Positions 19,998 through 30,966 of a stretch of 64,000 nt of DNA are shown here, piece after piece. This stretch comes from Diploptera punctata (Eukaryota > Arthropoda > Insecta > Blattodea > Blaberidae): positions 1,400,001-1,464,000 of the forward strand of contig JASPKZ010003421.1 in assembly GCA_030220185.1 (NCBI GenBank). The letters run 5' to 3'. The notes under the pieces were generated by a model. That model saw only the letters and a program-made list of their open reading frames with translations, ran no database searches and was not told where the DNA came from. Each line of letters starts with the position of its first letter. Position 1 is the first letter of the stretch. The translations under genes were made by a program, and so were the position numbers.

Positions 19998-21053
19998 TCT
20001 TATATATAAAAATCAATGTTTGTTTGTTTGTATGTTTGTTTGTTTGTTTGTTTGTTTGTTTGTATTCTATGCGCGGCCATACTGTTGATCCGATTTCGAT
20101 GGGGTTTTTTGCAAAATGTTTAGAAGATTCACGGGATGAACATAGGCTATAAGTAAAGTGATCCCACGACAGGCCTCAGGAGGCCCTTGGGGTAGTAGGA
20201 GGTTAAGGCTCCCACTTTTTTCTAGACAATCGGCACTTGAAGTCAGCCGGGTAGTCAGCCCTGCGTAACGGCCGCCTTTACCCCCAGAACAAGCGTCTGG
20301 TACTCATTTCCGTTAGAGGCTGAGTCGACCCCAGGGCCATAGTGCCGCCAGAAAGTTTGGGTCAGTTTAAAAATCCTAACCCTACCGGGACTTGACCCGA
20401 GACCTTCTGGCTTGTAGCGCAGTACCTTAACCACATAGGCTATAAGAGAGTTGTAATAATTAATCCCTTCACCCCTAAAAATCATCCTTTGTAGTGAAAA
20501 ACGTGATTGAAGTTCCTATTTTGACGCTTAAATGGCTTACGCTGCCTGAACCATAACAAATACACCAAATTAGTGTACATAGAATTGAATATCTCAAAAA
20601 ACTCTTCAAAAAAGTCTGCGAGAGCATATGTTTATCTTCTACGGATAACTTACAATAACCATTTTTTTGTTTTTCATTGATGCCAAGAAGATCGGAATAA
20701 GTTGATTCTCGGACAAGCTTGCTCAGCCATACTATTCATCTGATTGAGATGGGGCTTTTGAAAAATGTTCAGGAGATTCCAGGGATGAACATAGGCTATA
20801 AGGGAGTTGTAAAACTCAACCCTTTCACCCCTAAAAATCACCCTTTATAGTGAAAAACGTGAAATAAAGTCCCTATTTTGACGCTTAAATGGCTTACGCT
20901 GCCTAAACCATAACAAATACACCAAATTAATGTACACAGAATTGAATATCTTAAAACCTACAAAAAAAAAGTAGAGTATAACAGGGCACGGCTGGTGGTA
21001 AAAACACATTAACATTTATTTAGGAGTAGCAGCGCACGCCGGGTATTAGCTAG
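19998..21053 (+). mobile_element. Helitron-like non-autonomous element 1, with nested SINE-C
   Basis: Starts TCTTATATATAAAAATCAAT with a (TTTG)n run, and ends ...GGGTATTAGCTAG before T. A 5' TC, 3' CTAG and insertion between A and T fit Helitron-type rolling-circle elements, and similar TC...(TTTG)n...CTAGT elements are known in insects. Inside, a module with GGGATGAACATAGGC, AGTGAAAAACGTGA and AAATGGCTTACGCTGCCTAAA occurs twice. A SINE-C copy interrupts the first module. No Rep/helicase coding is present. Confidence 0.6.
20154..20434 (-). mobile_element. SINE-C copy 3, nested, with target duplication
   Basis: A full-length SINE-C inside the Helitron-like element. The flanking direct repeat ATAGGCTATAAG (20142-20153 and 20435-20446; up to 14 bp if shared edge bases count) is the target-site duplication, so the SINE is younger than its host element. 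Confidence 0.85.
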
Positions 21054-22069
21054 TCTACTATATAAAAATGAATGTTTGTTTGTTTGTTTGTTCGTACTTT
21101 ATGCGCGGTCGTACCGTTTATCCGATTGTTATGGAGTTTTTTTGCAAAATGTTCAGGAGATTCCCGGGATGAACATAGGCCATAAGAGAGTTGTGATACA
21201 CAACTTCAACACCCTTAAAAAACACCCTTCTGTAGTGAAAAACGTGAAAAAAGTCCCTTTTTTTACCCTTAAATGGCTTACGCTGCCTAAACGATAACAA
21301 ATACACACAATTAATGTATACATAATTGAATATCTCAAACAACTCTACAGAAAAGTCCGCGACAGCATATGTTTATCTTTTACAGATAACACACAATAGC
21401 CATTTTTGTCTTTCTTTGATGCCAAGGAGATCGGGATAAGTAGATTCCCGGGCAAGCATGTGGTGCCTTACCATTCATCTGATTGCCATGGGGTTTTTTT
21501 GCAAAATGTTCAGGATTTTGCCCGGAATGTTGTCTGTTATAAGAGAGTTTGAACGTTCAAGCCCTTCACCCTTACAAACCACCTTCTGAAGTGAAAAACG
21601 TGAAAAAATGTCGCTTTTTGTAAAGCTTAAATGGCTTACGCTGCCTAAACCATAACACAATAACACAAAATTATTGTACACAGAATTTTATATCTCAAAA
21701 AACTCTACAGAAAAGTCCGCGACAGCATATGTTTATCTTTTATGGATAACTCACAATAACCATTTTTGTCTTTCATTGATGCCAAGAAGATCGGGATAGA
21801 TAGATTTCTGGGGCAAGCATAGCAGCGCATGGCGGATATTCTTTTAAGGATAACTCAAAATAACGAATTTTGTCTTTCAACTCATTAATACTAAGTAGCC
21901 TACATCGGGATGCGTAGATTCCCGGGCAACGCCGGGTAATGGGCACGGGATATTTAAAAATAATAACGATATAAATGTATATTTATTTTTTCTTTTACTT
22001 ATTCAACTAAATGCTAAAAACACATTATTATTCATTTAGGTGTAGCAGCGCACAGTGGTTATTAGCTAG
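21054..22069 (+). mobile_element. Helitron-like non-autonomous element 2
   Basis: Begins TCTACTATATAAAAATGAAT immediately after element 1 and ends ATTAGCTAG before T. The internal module (ATGGAGTTTTTTTGCAAAATG to the GATCGGGATAAG / CCCGGGCAAGCAT end) is present at least twice (about 21110-21460 and 21475-21815), followed by a shorter third partial (to about 21935). Several minus-strand frames recur in each module, but they follow the repeat and look non-coding. Confidence 0.6.
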
Positions 22070-22379
22070 TAAAGAGATAAAAATTGTTTTCAATGCTTGT
22101 AGAATGCTTCGATATTATTATTTATTTTAGTGACACCTTCATCTGAAAATTCCCTTCGCTCCTTCAACATATCGCTTAATCTAATAGGCCTAAACACGAT
22201 TAGTGAATATTTTAATCTAGGAATTATGAGATATTGCCTGTAAGAATGTTTATAACAGCATAAAAAATGTTTCCTTCATACTTCGTAGAAACAGCACCCA
22301 TGAATTTACGACGTTGTTCTATAAATCATAATTTTATGTTGTTTTAAGTTTCTTTTAAGTTCAGGTTCTTGATGCTTCA
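22070..22379. other. Unassigned spacer
   Basis: No feature recognised between the Helitron-like element and the possible exon. Confidence 0.3.
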
Positions 22380-22625
22380 TTAGTGACTTGCTAAAGTTTT
22401 GAATATTGTGCGCGTAGTCGCTGTACTATGTAATATACCTGTCTTTACCTCCAAGGCTTGGATTCCATCCACGTTCGCGACGTTGCTTCTTAATTCCTCT
22501 TTTTCTGGGCGAATCTCAAGGTCACTGAATACTGCGTGACTATGGAGGACATTAAAGGACGTTTGAACCCAGTCGTAAACGTAAGCTTGCCATAGGTACA
22601 GCGCAGTGGCCTCAAATTCCGACAT
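22380..22625 (-). other. Possible host exon, unrecognised
   Basis: An 81-codon minus-strand frame with composition more like coding than its neighbours: MSEFEATALYLWQAYVYDWV, then QTSFNVLHSHAVFSDLEIRP and EKEELRSNVANVDGIQALEV. Local GC is clearly higher than the surroundings. A GAG|GTAAAG and an ACAG|GTATAT word near 22440-22455 could be 5' splice sites. I do not recognise the protein. It could equally be an old repeat or chance. Confidence 0.3.
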
Positions 22626-22807
22626 TCAGAAGGTTAACTTACGTATTTAAAGCCATGAATGTTAATACTGTAGGCTATATCTATAATAAAAACAAATTTA
22701 TGAACACGATATTTACATATAGACAAAAATTATTTAAAATGCTATGTTATTATACAAAGTTTTTTTTTTCTTTTCAAATACCCCAACAACATTCAGAATG
22801 TCACTAA

Positions 22808-22809
22808 TT

Positions 22810-22857
<48 letters not shown>
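22808..22857. repeat. (AC)n(AT)n microsatellite
   Basis: ACACAC followed by ATATAT, directly next to the 5' head of SINE-D copy 1. Confidence 0.95.
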
Positions 22858-22858
22858 T

Positions 22859-23256
22859 CGGCCGCGCTGGACTAGTGGTTATGCTCCTTGCCTCTGGTCC
22901 CGAAGGTCGCGGGTTCAAACCCAGCCGGGGTCGATGGATTTTTTTAGGACGGAAAAATCCAAGGAGCAAGTCCTCCGGGAGGGACTTCAAGCCGTGGGTT
23001 CCGAGTCTGAAGATTTTCAGGCTCGTAAAAGATCCTTAAGCCTGAATGAAAAGGCCTCTAAGCAAAATTTACCGAATTTTCCCGTCCTAGTACTACCTTG
23101 GTTTCCTAGATGTCAGTATGAGGCGGAACGCAGACCACGGACCACTCAAAATGACATCTATACGAAAACAAGTGTAACTAAATTAGTATGGTTCAAATTC
23201 TTCCCTGTAAGGGGAGAGCGCCTAAATCTCTGTAAAGGGAAAACATAGGCTTACAA
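22859..23256 (+). mobile_element. SINE-D copy 1
   Basis: tRNA-like head with GGACTAGTGGTTATGC (A box) and GCGGGTTCAAACCC (B box). The body includes AAGGAGCAAGTCCTCCGGGA, GAAAAGGCCTCTAAGC and CTACCTTGGTTTCCTAGATG, and the end has CTTCCCTGTAAGGGGAGAGC and GGCTTACAA. Two more copies (34134, 38822) have target duplications, establishing it as a mobile SINE. Confidence 0.85.
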
Positions 23257-23278
23257 AATAAAAAATATATATATATAT

Positions 23279-23617
23279 CCATGGCGCGACAAGCCTAGAA
23301 GGCCCTTGGCCTACCAGCCGGCTGCTGGCCTGATATTTACATTTGCTAATCACAGAGGTAGACGATCATCCAGCCAGTTTAGGGGCGACATGTGGTCAGA
23401 ACGTCAGGTCTCCCAGCAGTTGCAGGTGTTTTTCTCAACCTGGAGCCGCTACTTATTATAGCTACCCAAATGTCTCACGATGCTGGGTGAGTACCGGTCC
23501 CATACTGTCCGAAATTCCATGAGAAAATGCCTTCCCCCAAGGAGACCCGAAGCAGCTAAAGTCCCGTAGCTCTGCGCAAAGGCATCTTACCTTAACCACT
23601 CGGCTGAGGCGCGGGAC
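23279..23617 (-). mobile_element. SINE-E copy 1
   Basis: Minus strand: GTCCCGCGCCTCAGCCGAGT, GGTTAAGGTAAG (A-box region), then a body with CTCATGGAATTTCGGACAGT, GGTAGCTATAATAAGTAGCG, CTGGATGATCGTCTACCTCT and a GGCCAAGGGCCTTC end. It faces SINE-D copy 1 across a short (AT)n run. Confidence 0.75.
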
Positions 23618-24215
23618 AAATTACAACTAATTGATATAATTTTGTAACAAGTTTAAAATGCTCGAAAATGTGTAATTTTTCTGCTTTGAGGCAATAAATT
23701 TGAGTTAAATTGTTTGCTGATTCCATCAACCCAAAATTGGTGGACTACCTGAGGGTTTTTTCTCTCCATGAGATCCTAATTTACTTACCAAACAACGAGT
23801 TGCTTTTAACAGTTTTCTTGGATCTCTATACCGCCAATGCAGTTTTTTAAAGTTCCGTGTCTTTCAAGCATTTAACTTCAGTGCTCCTGTTCTCACTCCC
23901 CTTCAGTAAAATTTAGTATACCGACCGTCTCAGTGTCACGATATCCAGTATGATGGATAAACATTTCGATTTCAAGGCGAATTTGGCCTACACTCTATCC
24001 ATGCTTCACAGAATACGAGGCCACCTGGAACATCCTAAGCATATACAGTGCGATCAGTATAGCACTGGACAGCAGACGCGGGGATTTCACTGTACACTGC
24101 TGACGCACTCGCGGCGGGGAACGGACAGCGTAGGATCGCTGTGATACAACCACACACATGTTCGTAACTATTTTACAAAGTTGGTACTTACCAACTTTTT
24201 TGAAGCAGGTGCTGA
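23618..24215. other. Unassigned spacer
   Basis: No gene recognised. The part at 23930-24160 is GC-richer with a 64-codon plus-strand frame (starts MMDKHFDFKANLAYTL) that I cannot assign. Confidence 0.3.
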
Positions 24216-24312
24216 AACTGCCCCAACCTAAGAAATGGATTATAATTCCGCAAATACCAGGGGAGAAAGCCAGAAATGTCATAAAAGGCAGTCTGATGGC
24301 ATTAGAAAAAAA
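24216..24312 (+). mobile_element. SINE-B tail fragment
   Basis: CTGCCCCAACCTAAGAAATG, a short ATTCCGCAAATACCAGGGG block and CCAGAAATGTCATAAAAGGC match the 3' tail of the SINE-B copy at 37991-38377. The tRNA-like head is absent, so it is 5'-truncated. Confidence 0.55.
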
Positions 24313-24429
24313 ACATTGCTTCCGAAAGGCCTATTTAAATTATACAACTAATAATTGAGGAAGACTGAGAATAAGGTAATAATTTAAAATTTAAAAGCTT
24401 TATATCAGCTTAAAATGTTGATAAATGTT

Positions 24430-25705
24430 AATACTTACTCACTGGCATTATCGAACCCTTAGGTTCACGGCCGCGCTGATATAAGCTATCCAACATCCCT
24501 GTCCTGATCTAATACGTATTTTACAATCATCCTCTGTATAATCTACATCCCTCAAATCGTGATTAATATTATTCTCTCGCCTCATTCTTGACCTACCTAC
24601 TGGTCGTCTTCTCTCTAGTTTTCCTACAGGAGTTTTCATACACCTCTTTCATTCTCATTTCGTGTTATATGTCCTGCGCATCGCAGTCTACAACACTTAA
24701 ACGTTCTCATTATATCTGGTTTCCTAAAAAGATCGTGTAGCTTACTGTTAAAACTAGTCTTCTCCATTCGCCTGTCTGTTCATTTGTCTTTGGTCCAAAA
24801 CTTTTTCTAAGAAATTTATTCTCAAATACTCGTAACCTTTTCTTCTGCCTTAAAGTAAGAGTCCATGTTTTAGCATCCATATAATATCCATAGTAATTCT
24901 GCCCGAAGGCAGGTCCTTCACTGCAATCATAGCATGTTCATGGTATGCTTGCAGCTTTACTAGGGAATTGTGTAGGTGTGGTAGCTTCCCGTTGCTTTCC
25001 ACACCGGTGAAGGATGATGATGTTAATGGTAAGGATGATAATGATAAGGATGATGGCCATATGATTTCGGGGACCGTTTGGGCCTTATAGTTTTCCTGAC
25101 ATTTGTCTTACAGGTGAGGAAAAACCCCGATAAAAACCTCACCCAGAAAAGCTGCCCCGACCGGGGATCGAACCCGGGCCCGCTGCGTGACAAGGCAGCA
25201 CGCTACCTCGTGACCACAGCGGTGGACTCCATATAATATAGTTGGTAGAATAACAGTTTTATATAGTATTTCTATTTTAATGTGGTTTTTTTTTAGAAAA
25301 GTTGGACTACAAGAATCCTTGTAATGCAAAATAGTATGCATTTCCAGAAATGAGTTTGATTGATTTTGTGGATCTGATTCCCGTCCCTATATATTTTGAT
25401 TTAGCCACTTCTTCAAAATTTCCCTCATTCGTCCATATCCGTTATATAATGTATTTCAATGTGTGATCATATATTTAGTTTTATTGATGTTTACTTCCAG
25501 CCCCAAATTCTTAGTGTTACTCAATAATATAGTGCATGTTTGGCCCTTAGTAATTCCACGTTATCGCCTAATAGTGATATATCACCAGCTTAAAATAACA
25601 GCTTATTAATTCAATGAGTTATAGGCTTTCTTCATCTTCTAAAGAATCTATGGCATGCTAGAGTACAAAAATGATAGTAGAGGAGATAGTGCATATTCTT
25701 ACTTT
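24430..25705 (-). pseudogene. LINE-A 3' half with nested SINE-A
   Basis: Reading the minus strand from 25705: a decayed reverse transcriptase segment (SEDEESL-type, then the leucine-rich LGLEV region), a FEEVAK-like block, the LTLRQKKRLRVFENK block, GEWRRLV-type words, RIMRWAGHITRN-like and finally KLERRRPVGRSRMRRENNIN with HDLRDVDYTEDD before the NLRVR end and an AGTGAGTAAGTA tail. The frame is broken many times. A SINE-A copy inserted at 24888 splits it. Confidence 0.75.
24888..25227 (-). mobile_element. SINE-A copy 2, nested in LINE-A
   Basis: A full-length SINE-A. The 12-bp direct repeat TCCATATAATAT lies at 24876-24887 and 25228-25239, and removing the SINE with one repeat restores a continuous LINE-A alignment (compare 39880-39900). 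This is clear proof of insertion into an already present LINE. Confidence 0.92.
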
Positions 25706-26339
25706 AACTCAATATAAATTTCGAAAGCATCTGAAAACTGTTTGGCTTTACGTACCCTTCTCTTTGTGCTATTTAGATACATTCGAATCAGTCTAACGTT
25801 TTAGGAATTCTCACCTCCAGCAGGTTACTATGTAAGTTCCACTATTTTTACAAAATAAAATAAATTATTAATTGTTGTAAAGAATAATATTAGCGGAATG
25901 TTTCGTTTAGTTAGTTACTAAAAAATTCTGAGTTTGTTTTTTTAAAAATATGTTACAGCGTGCCAGCCTCTGACACAAGGAAAATAATTATGTTTTAAAG
26001 TGTACCTGTAAAGTATTGTAATAGGTAGTATGATGAGAGATTATAAAAGAGTATGATGCTGATGAGATAGGGTGGCTAAATTATATGTACTAGAGAGTAT
26101 AACGAAACGATGCGATAAATAATAATTAGTTGATAATGTGTGTAGTATTTTGTAGATAAGAGATAAGGAATGGACGATTCTACGATCTAGTAGACAAAGT
26201 CATGACAATTGTTCCAAGGACGGTGTTAACGTAACCAAATCTGCAAATAACAAAAATAAAACATACACAAGAATTATAAAAACGTTAAAAACGTTGAAAT
26301 CTTTTGAGTAAAACAATATTTTGGTCTGTAAAAAAAGTA
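25706..26339. other. Unassigned AT-rich spacer
   Basis: No feature recognised. The first part may be more LINE-A, too decayed to translate. Confidence 0.3.
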
Positions 26340-26986
26340 CTCATCATAAATAATGCCACGAGTGATTTCTAATTTATCTAGAGGGTTTGAAAATCAACAG
26401 CGACATTTGTTAGTACCATTTAACGAATAAAATTAACCTGTTTTATCACAAATCATCATTTACATATAGTTATTTTAAAATATGTATATATTTAATGTAA
26501 ACGGCGATGTTTCAAAACAAATTAGAAATGTTTGGTTATGTTTCATTTGTTCATCCACTGCAACTAGATCATATCATTTATTGTCAAATAGGATCGCAAG
26601 TTGGTAGTATGCAACCTAGTGGAGAAAAAATGAAACACATCAAACTAAATATTATAACCAACATTATAGCATATTATTTTTTTTAGGAAACAGCTCAGTA
26701 ACATCAGTATTTAAAAATACAATTATTGAACACACAATTATCCAATGTGTACTTCGAACGAATCTGTTCATTATTTGCTGCATTCAACGTATTTGTTGGA
26801 GAGTCAGTTGCTGCAAAACAATGCTCTGGCCTGTTTAGAATATTAAAAAGGAGGAGCTTTTTTATTTTGGTAAACAGAATTCGATAAATATCGAGGTGAA
26901 ACACGACTGTCATTCGTTGCAAAACAAAATTCATCGAAACGTGATTGGTCATTGACTCCTATTTGGGGCATGAGTTAAATAATCAC
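26340..26986 (+). mobile_element. Element T copy b (cassette 2)
   Basis: Starts ATCATAAATAATGCCACGAG and ends GGGGCATGAGTTAAATAATC. It carries AATGTAAACGGCGATGTTT and GGAGAAAAAATGAAACACATC. After that it has cassette 2 (TCATTATTTGCTGCATTCAA, then GTATTTGTTGGAGAGTCAGT), shared only with the copy at 59130. No coding potential. It abuts the 3' end of LINE-D. Confidence 0.8.
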
Positions 26987-26989
26987 AGA

Positions 26990-28060
26990 AATCAAGATGG
27001 CGCGTTGCATGTAATCTACTAAGTATTTAATTAGAACAAATGGTAAACAATTTCTTATGCGATTTAAATGAATCCACCTTCTGCATTGTTTGTAATGGTA
27101 TCGCTCGCATTTTTGTTCACATATTTTGCATTCACACGAGTCACTCGGTTGGTGGAATTTTGTATTTTTGCACATTTTATGATGATATCCACGTGTTGAT
27201 AGGCCTATGATTGCGTGCCTTTGTGGTTGGTTGCTTCCGGTCCACTCCCTGTTCACCATGACGTCTGAGGCGTAGAACTCTTCGTCGATCTCTTTTTCCT
27301 TCTGTTTCTCTTTTTCGGTGACTTTTTTATATGGCTCCGTTGCCGTCAGTAGTATCCTTTGTCTCAGGTCATCTAGGAAGTTGGTTTCTCTGGCTAGCAT
27401 ATAGGCCATTCTGTTTGGTGTGTATTTACTTGTGCCTAATGCCTTCTTTATGTATCTTACTTTCACTTTTTCTAACCTCTCTAAATCGCTGGTATAGTTT
27501 CTCCCATATCAGTTCTATCCCGTAGGTGGCGATCGGGGTGATCACTGATACGAATAATTTCATAGCTGTGTCTAATTTTAATGCTGTAAAGTTTTTGATA
27601 TTGCACATAGCTCTTATAGCTGCTACTGCTGCTCTCTCCTGCACATGTGCGCTGAAAGACTTTGTTGTAGGCTGCAGTGTTATGCCTAAGTATTTGAATT
27701 TGTTCACCATTCTTATTGGTTCTTCTCCTAGTTTTATATTATCACTTGCAGCTGTTCTTCCCACTTTCTGAAAAACCATTTGCACGGTCTTTTTGCTGTT
27801 TATCGTGAACTCATTTTGCGTACCCTATCATTGTATTGCGTCTATGCCTTGTGGTTCTTCTTTGTTTTCTGCCCCAATGGCCATGTCGTCCGCATACATT
27901 ACAGGCGTGGTCCCGTTAGTTGCCTTCCCAATGTCAGCCGGCATTATGTTAAATAGTAGCGGGCTGATTGGGTCTCCGTGTAGTATCCCGTTTGATTTGT
28001 TTATTCCAATTTAGATTTTGTCCATTCATTGTTGTAAATGTTTTGCTGTATAGGTAACAG
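26990..28060 (-). pseudogene. LINE-D reverse transcriptase with intact YADD and Cys-rich tail
   Basis: From 28014 downwards on the minus strand: NGILHGDPISPLLFNIMPAD, then VMYADDMAIGAENKEE with an intact catalytic motif (27885-27896), one stop, then TINSKKTVQMVFQKVGR, NKFKYLGITLQP and AMKLFVSVITPIATYGIEL. After a frame overlap near 27440 comes the C-terminus with SKYTPNRMAYMLARE and FLDDLRQRI, ending in a cysteine/histidine cluster (CECKICEQKCERYHYKQC). N-terminal domains are missing. Only a few breaks are visible, so it is less decayed than the other LINEs. The clade is uncertain. Confidence 0.75.
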
Positions 28061-29124
28061 TAAGGAATTTGAACCCTAATAAAAATGCATGCGATACTAT
28101 AGCCTAGTTATGTTAATTCAAGCTAATAGTCTCTGACCACCCATAATGATTGTTTATAACTTTCTAGGATTTACTTGAAGTCTTTCTCTTTTTGTCTAAG
28201 TCATTAGCGTTCCTCAATAATTTTAGCAACAAGAGGAAGATCAATCAAGAGATGATAGACAGTGGATGCACATCCAATTCGTCTTCCTCCGAGGAATGAT
28301 TTGGGAAATAAACAGGATGAAAATCTTACAAATTACAAACAAGAAGAAGAAGAGTCATTTAGTGAATATTTGCCTGCGTGAATATATATATGCATGTCAC
28401 CGCGAATAAATGGTGTTTTCACTTCTTTAGAGAGACGGCTGTACTTTTTATATAGATTGGAAAAAAATAAATTGTCCCGGCAACGAACCATGTGAAATTC
28501 CAGCTTTATATAAGAAGTAAGAATAACAGTGTAGGATTTCCTATAACTGATTGCTGAAAAACGGCAAAGGAAGAAATAATTCCTACTCTTCGCATCTAAT
28601 TATTTATCTAAGCAAAAATAGAACTGTGCGACAAATCGATGGTCCAGAACCGTACTGTTCTAAGTCCATTTTCTAGAATTCTTGTTACGTTTCTTACGCT
28701 TCATGTCCCGTGTCCATGTGCATTGTGAAAATGAACAGGAATTCGACATTTCTGTTAAAAATGCTATACAAAATATCGTATTCGTGTTTTATTATCACGA
28801 TGCACATGGACATGGGACATAAAATATTCATTTCATAACAAGAATAATTATTTTATGAGATGGACTTAGAACAATGTGGTTCTAGGCCATCAAAATATTT
28901 ATTGAATTGGACAGCATTTAAAGTTAAAGAGAAACATTTAAAAGTGTTGATCTGACACAATACTTGTATTAAAATTTCTCTTTGAATTGCACTGAAAGAA
29001 TAAAGCTTTTAAAATTTGCGCACATATAGGCTATAACTCCCATAGTACATTTTATCACTAATTCGGATATTTAAAGGTTACTCATATTCTACATAGAAAC
29101 TAAATTGATCCGGATGTGTTTTTT
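28061..29124. other. Unassigned spacer
   Basis: No gene recognised. A GAAGAAGAAGAAG run at 28341-28354 could be the tail of a degraded retroelement ending there. The rest is AT-rich. Confidence 0.3.
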
Positions 29125-29700
29125 TTTTTCTTTGTCACGGTTTAGGGTTTTTGCCAGCCTCTTCCGGCTGTAAATTGCTGCTCTTTCCATCTTTTATTTG
29201 GTCTTCCCAAACTTTTTTTTCTCTTGGTGAATAGTCATATGCTGATTTTGGTAATCTGTTCTTAGTCATCTTTGCTAAGTGTTCTTTTCAGTTTGTTCTG
29301 TATTTCACTATTGTTGTGTTTCATTCCTCTACTTTTAGTTGTTGTTCAATTTATGTGTTGTGTTTTTTGTTTGTTCTTTGATATCCTGCTATTGGTCTGA
29401 AGAATTTCATTTCAGCAGCTTGGATTCTGGTAGATTGTTGTGTTGTCACTGCCCATGTTTCGGATCCGTAAGTAATAGTAGGAACTGTCATTGTGTTGTA
29501 TAATTTCATTATAGAGTCATTTCCGGCTTTGTTTATAAAAATTCATTTCAGTTTTCCTGTTATATAATTAAACTTATTTAGTTTGTTATTTATATGTTTC
29601 CGTTCTGCATGATATTTCGCAACCTAGGCAGTTATATTCTGTCACTTGTTCTATTGGTTTATTTTCTAATATGAATCTTTGTCCGAACTGGTTGAGCGCC
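29125..29700 (-). pseudogene. LINE-B C-terminal fragment
   Basis: Minus strand: SETWAVTTQQSTRIQAAEMK, FFRPIAGYQRTN, then VKYRTN-KEHLAKMTKNRLP and PREKKVWEDQIK. It is the same C-terminal region as 3106-3597 and 53440-55452, with stops. The element is 5'-truncated, without the YADD motif. Confidence 0.7.
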
Positions 29701-29805
29701 CTTGAAAGCCATTGATTTTGGTTTTTCTGATGATATTTCCATATATATATTTTTTTGTATTTCGTTTAGTTTATTAATTACATTATTCTACAAAATTTTA
29801 CTCGT

Positions 29806-30136
29806 CCGGCGTTGTAACCGAGTGATTAAGGCAACGCCTTGGCGTAGAGCTACGAGACTTGCGCTAGTTCGAGTCTCAATATGAAAGAAATTTTCTCATG
29901 GAATTTCGTCTAGTATGGGACCTGTACCCTACATCGTAAGGAAATTTGGGTAGCTATAATAAGTATCGGCTCCAGGTTGATAATACTAGCTATAACGGTT
30001 AGAGGACTCAGTATGCTGACCACATATCACCCCTACTTTGGCTGGATGATCGTCTATCTCTGTGATTAACACATGTGGATGTGAGGTAGCAGCCGGCTGG
30101 TAGGCCAAGAACTTTCTAGACCTCTAGTGCATTGGA
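29806..30136 (+). mobile_element. SINE-E copy 2
   Basis: Head GTAACCGAGTGATTAAGGCA (A box) and CTAGTTCGAGTCTC (B box). The body has CTCATGGAATTTCGTCTAGT, GGTAGCTATAATAAGTATCG, GGCTCCAGGTTGATAA and GGCTGGATGATCGTCTATCT, and the end GCCGGCTGGTAGGCC. Full length and moderately diverged from copy 1. Confidence 0.75.
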
Positions 30137-30216
30137 GTTGTTGTTGACTTATACTCGTTTTTATTAATATCATTGACGATAGACTAATTATGAGAATTTA
30201 TCAGAGACGTTTGTGA

Positions 30217-30966
30217 GACTATTTAACCCATGCCTCAAATGGGAGTTAATGATCAATCACGTTTCAATGAATTTTGATTTACAATCAATCACAGTCGTGT
30301 TTCACCTCTAATTGATCAACTTAAAATTATCATATTAAAGAAAGCTCCTCCTTTTTAACATTCTGAATAGGTCTGAGCATTATTTTGCATTGACTGACTC
30401 TCTAAGAAATATGTCAAATATAGCAATTTATATATTAAGATGTAAGAATCCTAGAATGCGAAGTGGCTCCTAGATTGTATATATAGTGCATGAATTTAAC
30501 CATATACTGCTTGCGAGATATAATAGAAAAACATTTGTAACAATTCATTATACCACAAAAAATAAAATAAACCACTGTTTGCACTTTCTTAAACGTATTA
30601 TTTCCCAGGTATTTACGTTCAATTTCCAGAAAGATATAATTGACATATTTACATCATAGGACATCATAAATTAATTAATACCTATAATGGTGGTTATAAA
30701 TGTCTCCACTATGGTGCATTCTTACAATATTGCGATCCTTTGGCAATAAATAATATGATCTGGTTGCAGTGATGAACAAGCGTAACAATCGTTTCTCATT
30801 TGTTTTCAAACATCGCTTCTCATTTGTTTTGAAACATCACCGTTTACATTAAATAAATAAGTAAATATTTTAAAATAACTATATTTAAAAAATGATTTGT
30901 GAGTAAACAGCTTAACTTTATTCGTTAAATAGTCCTGACAAATTTCACTCTTTATTTCCAAATTCT
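30217..30966 (-). mobile_element. Element T copy c
   Basis: Reverse-oriented copy starting GACTATTTAACCCATGCC. It has cassette 1 (GTATATATAGTGCATGAAT, ACCACTGTTTGCACTTTC) and runs to the GTAAACAGCTTAACTTTATT and TAAATAGTCCTGACAAATTT end. About 55 bp near 30410-30465 are an insertion not seen in other copies. It abuts copy d head to head. Confidence 0.75.

Noticed and set aside
21118..21681. Similar minus-strand frames repeated in the Helitron-like elements
   Set aside because: They recur because the underlying module is repeated; the frames shift and diverge between modules without conserved protein features.
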